Source: Luscinia megarhynchos
Taxonomy: Eukaryota; Chordata; Aves; Passeriformes; Turdidae
Direction: 5' to 3'
Assembly: GCA_034336665.1 (NCBI GenBank)
Contig: JAPFBE010000002.1
Span: forward strand, 5,192,146 to 5,256,145
Length of the DNA stretch: 64,000 bases
Below are positions 28,763 through 39,800 of this stretch, one piece after another. Every line of letters starts with the position of its first letter. Within the stretch, counting starts at the first letter, position 1. Made by a program: the position numbers and the translations under genes. The notes beneath the pieces are model-generated. The model was given only the letters and a program-made list of their open reading frames with translations, did not search any database and was not told the origin of the DNA.

Positions 28763-29292
28763 GAGTAAGAAAGAACTAGATTGAGAAAATATTTGAGAAT
28801 TGGGAGAAAATGACAATGGCAAGAAACCAGTCAGGAAGCAAATGTTTACCTACAGCTTAAAAAATTACTTCATTGTATGAGTGGTTTTCTCCTCAGCTTT
28901 GTAGTACTCTCAAATGTGTGTATGTAATAGAAACTAAAAATAAACTTTAAAAAAATGCATTATTTTAGTTATTCAAGCTCCTTGAAATATATTCCAGAGC
29001 CTGTCAAGCCTTAGTGGAATTAGTTTAGGTATAATACAAGTGCAGAAAAAATGTGAGGAGGGCCTTGTCTGCATGGTGCCTACAGTGTTTGCACATAATT
29101 TTGAACACATTGGCCAAGTGAAAAAGAAAAAAGGAACCAGGAATTTTAAAGATATTACAGAGCTTTTACATACTTGCAGCTCTAAAAAAGGTATATGTAT
29201 TCTTATGTGTGATTCTTAGAGTTTAATTGCTGATGGTCAGAACTGTTGCATCCCAAATTTCACCCTGGAAGCCAAATTTTATAATTTGAGTT

Positions 29293-29317
29293 ATAAACCC
29301 TTAAAATAAGGGTTTAT
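29293..29317. repeat. Perfect 11-bp inverted repeat with 3-nt loop
   Basis: Arms ATAAACCCTTA (29293-29303) and TAAGGGTTTAT (29307-29317) are exact reverse complements around AAA. It could form a small hairpin in RNA or a cruciform in DNA. Function is unknown, and it sits just upstream of a conserved-looking block. Confidence 0.9.
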
Positions 29318-29439
29318 GTTTATGATGGAATTGCTGACAGATGCTTATGTATAGCAGGACTAGCAGGCATTGCTGTAATTATGCTATCCTATCCTATCAT
29401 TAAAGATTTCAATTGAAAGAGGTTTATAAATTGCTCTTC

Positions 29440-29720
29440 CTCTTAGATAAACCACCCTACATTAAGGCGTCAACGATATGGTGCAGAATTAAATTAAAAT
29501 CTCATAAAATGAAATATGTTCTGTATTAGCTGTTTGACACTTAATTTGCCTCTGAATGAGTAGAGGAAATCACAAATTAACCTGCCTTTGTTTTTCCAGC
29601 CATGGCTTATTAGGTGTTAGAACAACTGCAATTACAGCCCAATAATAACCCCCAACCCTTATGAATATGCACTGAAATGTGTCACTTTTTGTTACCAAAA
29701 CCTGTTAGGACTGTGTAGTT
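29440..29720. promoter_or_regulatory. Candidate conserved enhancer-like block (intron 4)
   Basis: The block contains aattaaattaaaatc, gacacttaatttgcc and cttatgaatatgcac, with an isolated cgtcaacgat (29468-29477) in otherwise CpG-poor DNA. There are no repeats. The density of TAAT and POU-like words suits a neural or limb enhancer, which GLI3 introns are known to hold. Inference only. Confidence 0.33.
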
Positions 29721-30109
29721 ATCTTGGAATTTCTACAGTACATCTCTGGTTTATACTTCATGAAGATGTATGAAACTTGAGTTGTTCTTCAGTTGCAATG
29801 GATGAATGGCATGGAGCTTGTGTTTTCCTTTTATTGTTTTGTTTTCTCAAATTTAGTTTAAAAAAACCAGTAAACTGTAATTCAATTTTGTTGCTTTACA
29901 TTGAACTAGAAGGTTAAATTATGTCATAAATACCATATGATTAAAACAAACCAAAAGAAGCCTGACTTTAGTAATTGCATTCCTTGCCTTGTTTTTCTTT
30001 GTTGTTTTTGTCCAGCTCTTTCCTAATTTCCAAAATTGATTTCTAAAGTATGACATTAAAGGAGGAGCTGAAGCTTATCTATGTTTTGGTCCTTGACATC
30101 TGCTAGGTC

Positions 30110-30290
30110 ATCCATTAGAGTGTGATGCCTTCTCTGGCTGGTGTGCAGTGATTCAAAATCATGTCACTAATGATGGTGTTTATTTGAAATTAATATAATG
30201 AGTATGCTATTTTTCTTCAAGATCCAAATAAAAAATTTATTATTGGCTAATTCTTCCAGTTGCTTGATGTCTTTGTCTGGAATGAGAGTT
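30110..30290. promoter_or_regulatory. Candidate conserved non-coding element (intron 4)
   Basis: Closely spaced gtcactaatgatgg, gaaattaatataatgag and ttattattggctaat words (homeodomain-type and a CCAAT-like ATTGG) lie in a short repeat-free block. It may be part of one regulatory region with the block at 29.4-29.7 kb. Confidence 0.25.
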
Positions 30291-33200
30291 GTTAGCAGTG
30301 AACAGAAGAGAAGGGTGTCTTGTCTATTTTTATGGCAGTGCAAGTGTAAATAACTTTATAGTCCCACAACTTTTAAAATCTGTCTTAGCCAAGACAAGAG
30401 TTTTTGTTTAGTCATTTTAAAAAAAATTCCGAAGGCAGAGGCAGAATTCTACCTGTGGATTTAAATTCAGCAATTTAGGAACCTACTGTTCTTGGCCATT
30501 CCTTCATTTGCATGCTTCAACCAAGTTGCCTCAGTAGGTTTTTCCCAGTATGTTTCATTTCAAAGTTGAGTTGGACAGCCTTTGAAGGTGACCTATCCTG
30601 ATATTTTCAGGCACAGTTACTGTGGCTGTGGAGGGAACACTCCTGCAGAGATGTGGCAAGAGACAACAGTCAGGTGGCAATTTCAGGAATGGCTCTGAGG
30701 CAGTGGCTTGTGTACATCTCAGAATGGTAAATACATGTGTTGCAGGAGGCTAGTGGAAAGTTAAAGTTTCAGGGCTGAATGGATTACAAGATTCATCATG
30801 CATCTTCGAAAACATTCATCCATTCAGTCTCCATCTCTTTCTGTTGCCATCCCCTTTTACCTTAGCTCTGGACTACACATAAGGAAGAGTGAGCAGGTAA
30901 AGCTAAGGGAAGGTGCACTGATGCTACCCATGTGCTTACAGCTGGGGGAGGTTGCCTTTGGCAGGAGGAAGTTGCAAGGTACAACTAGTGTATTTTAGCT
31001 TCCTAGGATCAATGATATTTCAAGGTCCTTTTTGTTTCCTAACTGCTGATTTGAGACTAGCAAGTTTGGCAGTCTTACACCCTGAAATGATGCACGTGCA
31101 GATAACCGTGCATGTGCCTAGCATCAGTGACTTGAACAGGTATTTTGAACTTTCTCATCCTCTGGTACTAAATCAAAGCATGTGTTTTGCTTGCAGTCAG
31201 CTCCAAGTTGATAAAAAAGCAGTTTAATTCTTTAGTTCTTTAGTTCTAGATATGCTATTTCATACCTAGTTTATACACACATCAGTTACACAAGGGTGGA
31301 AAGAAAAGCAAAGTCAGGCCCAGACACTCACCTTTCATCATTGTCTGATTTTGGACCACGCAGAAAAATAGGGGATGCCCACATGTGAAAAGATTAAAGC
31401 ATATCCTCGATTATGAAACTGCTAGCCATACATTTGATAGGATGCTTACATTTTCCCAGCCTTGCCACTGACATTATGATTTTTCTTTTCATTTTCATTT
31501 CTATGTTCTAATTTATTTTTTAAAATCGGAGTGCTTAAACCTCTTAAATCTTTTACCTGAACTTTACCTCAGTGTACCTCTAAATTCTAGACTTGGCAAG
31601 GAGTTTGTCAGCTTGTGAGAGCATTCATTGATCCCTTCACAGTGGAAAGGAGAGCCCCACCCAGCATGAAAAACATCACTTATTGAATTTGCTTTAATTA
31701 CTTTAAGACTTGGAGTGGGTTTTATGGTTTAGCCAGGAGCCATCCAAGAAGAAAGGCTGGGAAGCTCTTGGGACATGAAAAGATGACTGTAGTTACAGCT
31801 TTCCAAAATCATCCGTGAAAGTATTTTCTTTGCACAGGAAGAAGTATTAAATGGGAAACACCCCAAGAACCCTGTCCCTGGAAGTGAAGTGCAGCATGAA
31901 GAATAAGCAGCTGCTAATAGCCTGAAGGATTTTTAGAGCAAGTCTCTGAGAAGGAATCAGCATGGTCTGGTGACTCGTTAAGGTTATTCAGAATTTGTTA
32001 TGTGCCACAGATATTCATGTTGTAGGCTCTGCAAGCAGCATGTATCCCTCTTTTCTTAGTGGTATTCAGAGAAGTAAAATACCAGGGCCAGATGCCCACA
32101 CATAAACTTCAGCAAGTAGTTTTCATTCAGTGCCAGACCTTTTATGAAGTTTGAGAATAGGAAGCTTCTGTCTAGGCTAAAATTGTGGTATCTCACTTAG
32201 TGTATAATTTTGCATCATTAAAAATAGTTAATCAGTGTTTTGTTCAGCTGTTCATTCTTGTTTAGTGGTATTTACCTTAAGACTTGCTGATCATAAATTC
32301 TCCTTCATAAGCTTTGTAATGCTTGCAGAGTAGCTTCAGAAACAGAGTGTTTTTAAAATTTATTTGAAACTGTGAAAAGTTTGGGAAAGCAAATTAGTAG
32401 TGGCATATATTGAATTGCATTATAAAAGGGTGTTTCCTCTTAAATTTTTGATTCTGAGCTACATTTTAAAGGAAAAAAGTAGATTTAAAGGGGATAAAAA
32501 TAGTTAAATATTTTTGATGTAGTTGTTTTATGTAAGTTCAGTTACATTCATTTGTTTAGATAAGCTGCAGTCTGTAGTTATTGCACAGTCAATTGAACTC
32601 TTCTATGTTTCTCACTGATTTTCTCTCTCTCTTTTCTAGGAAAAAGCAATATTTAGAAAAAACTATCTTAGTTAATTTCTACTGAAAAATAAATTCTAGA
32701 TCAAATAAGGATTCACTGCTAAAATCCATCTCCCGTTTTAAGCCAGCACATTTACATGAAAGTCAACAGAATTGCCTCTATGTGCACCAGATTACATTTG
32801 GTTCACATCATTCATCTGTTTCTGTGGTGGATAATACTTTGTGACATAATCATTTTCTCTGGAGTACCTAATTGTAATGCCAAGGAACTACAGATTTATA
32901 AAGGAGAAACAACAGCAGCAGATAAATATTGCATTAACAGAGGCTCTTTGTTCTTTTCATACAGGCAGCTTGATTTTGGGCTGTCGGGGGAAGTTGCAGC
33001 AATTGAAATTAGAGCAAAATTTTGGTGAGATTTTTAATGTTGAAGGGAAAGCTTGTAAAATGTAATGGTTTGTTTTGTTGAAAATCCGTGGTAGAAAGTT
33101 CCCTCAAATCTTTGGTTCGTAGGTTTTGGTTTTTTAATGTTGAGAAAAGCACTCGAGCGGCCGCAGCCCTCAGCCCTAATGAGCAAGATGTGCCTCCAGT

Positions 33201-33779
33201 GGCTGGCAGCTGGCTGACCACCTCTCTTCAGCACTCTGGAGCAGCAACAATGTGCAGGGCATCCTCCTGGTGTGACAAAGGCAGAGGAAAAATTGGGAAA
33301 AGCCCTTGGGAACACCCCCGTGACAGTCTAAAGGGGATAGGTTGCCTCATGCCCGCCTGAGACATACAGTGGCACAGATTTGCCTGGTGGAGCCCACTCC
33401 AGCAAAAGGGGTTCTTTAAGAGGTTTTTATGGATTATGCTGTTGCAGAGGAGCAGTTTCAAGGTTTATCAGCATTAAGGTGTCTATCAGCACTCATCAGC
33501 ACTGCCACTTAGCTGATTTACCCCATCTGGGCAGTTAACAGTCTTTAGATGGATTCTTGGCTGCCAGTGAGAAGTGGTTCCCTAAGGCAGGCTTTCAAAC
33601 CAGTGTGAATTAAGGAATGATGGAAGCAAAAAGAATGGCCGGCAAAGTTATGCCTCAGGTCACTGTTCTATGTAACATTTTTCTGTAGACTGAGGAATAG
33701 CTAGACGTGATTTCAAGCTGTTTGGGTGCTTGCTGTGTGCAGATGTGTACACAAGTGAGCAAATTTGTGTGTGTGCATG

Positions 33780-33802
33780 CATCCTCTTTACATAAGAGGA
33801 TG
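33780..33802. repeat. Perfect 9-bp inverted repeat with 5-nt loop
   Basis: CATCCTCTT and AAGAGGATG flank TACAT. This is a small hairpin-capable sequence in intron 4 next to a gtgtgtgcatgc stretch. No function is indicated. Confidence 0.85.
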
Positions 33803-36800
33803 AATATTTTTGCTTATGTTTGTCATGGATTGAGTAATTTTAGATCTCTGCAGTTAAAACTAATGCAATGAGTGACTCAGAGTCTAAGAAAGAAAATTAG
33901 GGGAAAAATGTTAGCAAAACGCTTAGAAAAAAATGTTCAATGGCAAAACCTTTGAGAACATGTGGATCATTACCTTAATTTAACATTCAAACAAAAAATA
34001 TATAGAATTGCTTCAATGCTTGAGTTCTGCTGCTTGAAATTTCTATTATCTCATTCTGTTATCAGCTGCAAAGAATGCAAGCTCTAAATATAGTGCACAT
34101 TCAAAGACTCTGAGCCTGTGGTTTCTTGGACAAAATTCCTGTGTTCTTTGTGCTGTAGTCAGCAGTATTAGTCGAGTGAGCAGATATTGACTGTGGTATT
34201 CACGTGCAGTGAACCAGAAGCAAGCCAACTCTATAGAGGCTGCTGTCAAACTTGTTGCAGTAGCCTGTGAGGTACTGGACTGTGACAGACTCCTTTTTTT
34301 TTCAGTACAATTCTTCCACTCATGTTAAATCTTGCTTCAAAGAGAGCTGAAATGTTACAGTCTTAGTGGGGATTTTTCTTTTTTTTCTTTTTTTTCTCTT
34401 TCTTTAAAGTGTACCTGTGAGATTCCTGTGTTGTGAATTGGAAGTTCCTTAAAGTTAGAGTAGGTATAAACTCCAAGAAACACGAGTGATGAGTAGGATG
34501 TATTGTAGGAACACAGAGTATCTTCATCACGCTCTCAATCAATCTTTCCCTGACTTAGACTCCATCCTCCCCCAACAAAGACATCAAGTCCTAGAATCTT
34601 GGAGTATGGATTGAATGTAGTTGAGATGTTTTCTTTCCCAGAGCATGAGTATATGTGTGTGTGTAAGTCTATATTTGTTTACAGACCTGTACCAAAACAC
34701 AAGCTGTTGAAGCTGTGCTTCTGAGATGTAGGAGACTAACTGGCTGTCCCTTGCATATTCTGTGTTGTGTGATGCTAGAAAAAAACCCCAAGAATACCTT
34801 AATTTCCCTGAAAGGGTTGTGTTTTGTGTTCAGTGGGTGTTTCATCACTGTGCCTCGGGCCAGGCTGAGCTATCATTGTTGACAGATGTTATTGATTAAT
34901 AGAGGAAACAATTTAAAGAAAAAATGTTATTCTCTTTGATTTTTGCTTTTAGGATGCTTGACCAAAAAATGGCTTGGGACCTTATTTCAGAGTAACGCTT
35001 ACATTGAAGATATGAAGCTGCCATTAAAGAGCAGGTGCTTAATCCTTTCCAGCAGCAAATGTGGAGGTCTGAATTTACAATAGATTATGTCTGCATTTAT
35101 AGTCAGCTTTATAGGTGTGTTGGCAATTTTCTGGAGATACTGCAGAGGTTAGACACAGAGGCAAAACATCCTGCAGCCCATGAGTCTGGAGCACAAAGCT
35201 TCTGAAGGAACGAACGAGCCTATCATCTTCTTGAAAACATTATTTATGAGGTGTTGTGACCATTGGTGTTAAGGATCAACAGAAAATTAGGGAGTATTTC
35301 ACATAAGGGAGAATTTCTAAACATATCAGATTTAAGTAGCTATCTCTTTAAAGATGCACATCTTTCAGTCCTGTGTCTCCTGTTGAAATTCAGCCTAGAT
35401 TTATCATGTCTTTTCCACTGGCCCGTGGAAGAAAAGATTGATAGTCTAGTCCAGTTTATAGAGGCCACCAACACAAATAGCCCCATTTAACAACATTGTA
35501 GACAGATTTGGCAGAGAGAGCAGTAGCTGAGTGACCAGGGGCAATCAGGTGTTCTCTGCTTTACCCTGGAAGATCACTATCAGTGTATATCATCAAGACA
35601 GTACCAAGAAAGCTTGTGAAGCCTGCCTCTGTCTTCCTTTTCCTTGCTTGTTCCTTGGACATCAGGCTTCCCTCCTGACACCTTTTCTGGGAACTGTGTT
35701 TCTACTCCTGTGATTAGATTGAACTGCAGAGATGCTGAGGGAACAAGTGTAGCTTGTGCAGGTGTGTTCCAAGATGGCCAGGTTATTCCCCTCAGGATTT
35801 TCATTTACACACCCAGCTACCTACTCTGTTTAGGGAACTAATAATACTTCCAGCATATAGAGAGTGCATTTACCTCGAAGTTTTCAAAACTGAGTTTACT
35901 ACTTTTCAAAACAAAGTATGCAGCCAGAATATTATTCCTTTATGTTTGTTGTTCAAAGTTACAGCTTTGCCTGGGAAATGTTTTTTAACTCCAGTTTTTC
36001 ACACAAATAGAACAAGAATTGCAGTATGAGGACTTTATCTCTTGTTTCTTTTGATGGCTATAGTGTTCCAGCCATTATATATTTACCATTTAGGACTAAC
36101 TTGTACTCTGCACTGTGTAGCAGCAAAATGTCTTTCAGTGCTTGCAGGATCAAAAAGCTGACCTGACAGAGACAAGACTTCTCAGCCTGCCATGAGAACT
36201 GAGTGTTTTCCTGACCTCTGGTTGCACCTCAGCCAGCTCCCATACCTGGACCTTCAATACTAGCAGAGAAAATACAAGGAGGGGCTGTTAGAATATCTTT
36301 ATTCCCTCCTTGTACTTTAGCAGCATTCACCTTTGATATAAATGGTGCTTCATGTATCTGTGAATCCTACTGCCCTTATGATTGTTGGTGCTGATCTGTG
36401 ACTTGCACACCTTCTGTTTGTGGTGCTGCTTGGAGGATGGGAGAAGCCTGGAAGTCGTGTTTTCATAAGGTCACGCCTTGACTCCAGTCCTGGGTACAGC
36501 ATGAATGTATACTGGACAGCTGATATTGTCACTCAGGTGCACTCTCAAAATGGCTTTTCTTTCCCAAATCATGTATTTGTCTAGGGAATGGGGGGGAGGA
36601 TGCATTTCAGAAAATAATCTGTGTGTTTTATACAGAAATGTCTATACGTAGAATTTTATTCAGGAGTTTCTGTGGATTTGTATTATCTATTTTTTTCCTG
36701 CTGCATGTAGTTTTAGATGAGAAATTCTAGCTGATACTGTGTTCAGTAACATTCACTAATCCCTGTGAATATCAATTTTGGGCTGTCTGTTGATGATTGT

Positions 36801-37529
36801 ACAGAGGTTTTAAGCAAATCCAACCATACCTCAACAGAAATGATTAATGCTAAACCTTCACATCACTGTTTTGTCAGGACTGTAGTCCAGTAAAGTTAGA
36901 ATTTTAGTCAAACGTTCTCCTCACAACCAAATATGGGTAGCAAGTGCAATATTTAGTCCCTGAGTTTCTCTTTTGTTAATGCCAATTTTGTTTTGTTTTA
37001 AACAGTGAAGTTATTATCTTATTATATAAAAGAATTAAAGAAAATATTTATTTCTTCTCCAAATCTCAGTTTTGTAATATCATGAGTGTGACTTACAGTA
37101 GGCACTGGAAATGAAAGAGTTTGTTTTGGTTTGGTTTTGAATTTGGGAAAAGAGTGTTTCTTAGCATCACAGAACAGGTTTTGAGGACAGTTCACTTGAG
37201 GTAATGTGCAAAGCTTTTCAGGTTCCTTTCCAGGAGAAGGAACACTTGCCTTAATGGGAGGAAGGAGTTAAGGGAAGAGGAGAAGCTAAAATTTGCTGGA
37301 ACAATACTGTGCGTTGCATTCTTGAGTTTGAGGTAGGAAGGGTTTAGAAAAATTGTGAGTATGTGAGAGGAGAAAGGTTCCAAAGTACTAAATGTGATAA
37401 ATGTTTCATCCTCTAAAAATAAAAAACCCGTTTAAATTATGACAGTAATAACATGCTAAAAATACTATTTTTCAAGACAACAAACTATTTGTAAAATTTA
37501 TATATCAGTTGATTTCAAAATTTAATTTT

Positions 37530-38400
37530 ACTGTCATGGATCATACCCATCATGAGAAAAACTTCCATGAATTGCACATGAGTTTTTTTGAGATTTAGGA
37601 CAAGCCTCAAACTCTTTTTTCTGGTCAGATAATCCCCCTGGTGGATGCAGTAATCTGGTCCTCACGCTGTGGGAGTGGATCCTAATTTGCAATGCTGTTT
37701 TTTCCACGGAGAGTATTGCTGCACGCAAGCAGGAGCGCTCGTTACATGCAGACTGCATTGTCTTCTCACCTGTGAATGGTAGAGAGAGAAATGAGGAGTA
37801 ATTGTAAAACGATTTCAACTCCCTTAGCTTTGTACCATTTAGTTGTTTTTCTTCTTCTCCCAATCATGCATGCATGTATGTATGTGTACTTTCTCTGCCC
37901 TGCGTAACACCGTCAAGATTATTTTTAAAGACCTGCAGGCATTTTCTGAGTGGTTTTGAACCAGTTCACTGTTTACCGCTATATTGCTTTTATAGAGGTC
38001 ATCTTTGATGAGTTTTTTGTCATACGTGCCCACTGAAGTTTCGGTGTACTCAAGCATTAGAAAAGCCACTATTTGAGCGTCTTTGTTTTCTTCGTTGAGC
38101 TGTTTATTTTGCTTTCTTCCCACACAGTTCCCTGGCCTCGCTCTGACAACTGCTTTTCTGCATGAATTACATTCCTCGGGGCCGCAAGTCTCCTAATTCT
38201 TCCAGTCGATTTGATTCCTGCCTGTGTGATTAGTCCTCTGCTCCAACACACAGTTGGTCTTTGCCAAGCAGGCTGCTTGCTAAGTGCCTTTAACATGAAG
38301 ACCTAACTACATTTTTTAACCTCATTAGTGTGTAGGGCACTGCTTCATTCTGGCTTAATAACGTGGCCACTATTGAATCATCACTTGCTCTAAAATAGGT
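37530..38400. promoter_or_regulatory. Large candidate conserved non-coding block (intron 4)
   Basis: Nearly 900 bp has higher complexity than its surroundings, with many isolated CpGs (tttaccgctat, catacgtgcc, ttcggtgta, gagcgtctt) but no CpG island or repeat family. AT-rich words such as cctcattagtgtg and ggcttaataacgtgg lie at its 3' end. It carries minus-strand open frames of 109, 94 and 75 codons in three pieces, without family resemblance. This is the largest enhancer-like block in the window by eye. Confidence 0.38.
37865..37888 (+). repeat. (CATG/TATG)n tetranucleotide repeat
   Basis: catgcatgcatgtatgtatgtg is a short tetranucleotide array inside the conserved-looking block of intron 4. 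Confidence 0.75.
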
Positions 38401-39323
38401 TACAAAAAGGTTACCTAAGTTGTCTGTTATTCTTTTTGTATGACTGTGCTTTTGCTGGGTAAGTTTCTTTCAGCTCATGTCCATTTTCTAGCATGTAAGT
38501 TGCTTTTTAGAAAAGAGACCCATAGATTCTACTGAGGTAGATTTATGATTTTAAGATATTTTATATTTGTATGTTCAAAAAGAAACTCAGCACCTATTTG
38601 GAAATGGCAAAACTAAGTACTAAAACCAGCAAGAAAATATGGGTTTGGAACAAAATGGGAAGAAGGCTTGGGGGAAAAATTTCCTACTTGTTTCAGCTCT
38701 AGAATTATAAAGGCTTCATCCTCACCAGTTTAAACACAAGCTTTTCACTATAATGCTGGATTTATATCAGCGCAGCCACAGTCTGCATGGCTTCACTTTA
38801 TCTCATGGGTTCAATTTTTAGCTGAATGTTTGCTACTAAAATTTAGATTTCAGTTGCACTTGTATATAAACTTGAATGGAAAAGACATTCCGGGGCTTCC
38901 AAATGTTGTAAAGGCAACAGAAAAGTTTCCTAAGAAGACAGTATCACTGGGGAGCTGGGGAAAGAAAGGAGGCAGTGGGTCACATGCAACTTGTGAGGGT
39001 GCATTTGTGCAGTTGCATAGCACAGCCACTCAGAGGGTGAGACTTCATGATTAATGGTGTTTATTCTTGACAGAAGCCTCCTTTATTTATCTGCAATACA
39101 GTTTAGTGATTTTATCAGTCACCTGAATGAAAAATATTCAGTCATACCAATATTGCAGTGTAAATTGAGTAGAGTCACTTTTTATTATATCTTTCAGCCT
39201 TATCATCTGCACAGTAATTTTCTAGCAGAGGTTTGATATAGAAAGGCTGGATTTAGCTGTACTTGACACAAAGCCTCTTCAATTTCCTCTAAAAGTTCAG
39301 GCTACTCTTAGAAATGTGTATAA

Positions 39324-39350
39324 ATATATATATATATATAAAAATATATA
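39324..39350 (+). repeat. (AT)n microsatellite
   Basis: Nine AT units (39324-39341) are followed by aaaatatata. This is simple-sequence DNA in intron 4 with no other meaning visible. Confidence 0.9.
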
Positions 39351-39499
39351 ACCCTCTTATCCAAGCAATTTCAGTATTTGAAAGAATAAAGATAAAATGC
39401 GCCAACCTGGATGTGAGAAATGTTGTTCCTATGAAAACATCTAATAGCTCTGAAGCCACTGGTGAAATGCTCTTTAGTGTTAAGCTTGTGGCTTAGTGC

Positions 39500-39800
39500 A
39501 TTCTTTTTGCATGGCTACGTAGTCTGACTTTCTTCTAATCAATCATCATCCAACTCCAATCAGCATACAGGCAGAGCCTATCGTTCATCCTGGGTGTAAT
39601 TTCAGAGTTGAGGACTATAATGGCCACATACAGCACATTAGTCACTGTGATAACAGCTAGTGGCACTCCTGAGGAAGGGGGAGGATGGGGAAGAAGGGGA
39701 ATAAAATTCTTCTCATTCTCACAGTGCATTAGTGAAATAGGAGCAAATGTTAAACAAATGTTTATTCAATTAGCTGACTTAATAGCATTAAGTGTGAGAA
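39500..39800. promoter_or_regulatory. Candidate conserved enhancer-like block (intron 4)
   Basis: TAATCAATCATCA (39536-39548) joins homeodomain and PBX-like words, followed by ccaatcagc, cacattagtcactgtgataac and ttcaattagctgacttaata. It is repeat-free except for a short gga-rich patch at 39672-39700. It fits a HOX/PBX-responsive element by motif content only. Confidence 0.33.

Noticed and set aside
30541..30600. Possible further CR1 fragment (gagttggacagcctttgaag)
   Set aside because: Only a short weak resemblance to the CR1 tail, with no terminal ATTCTATG units.
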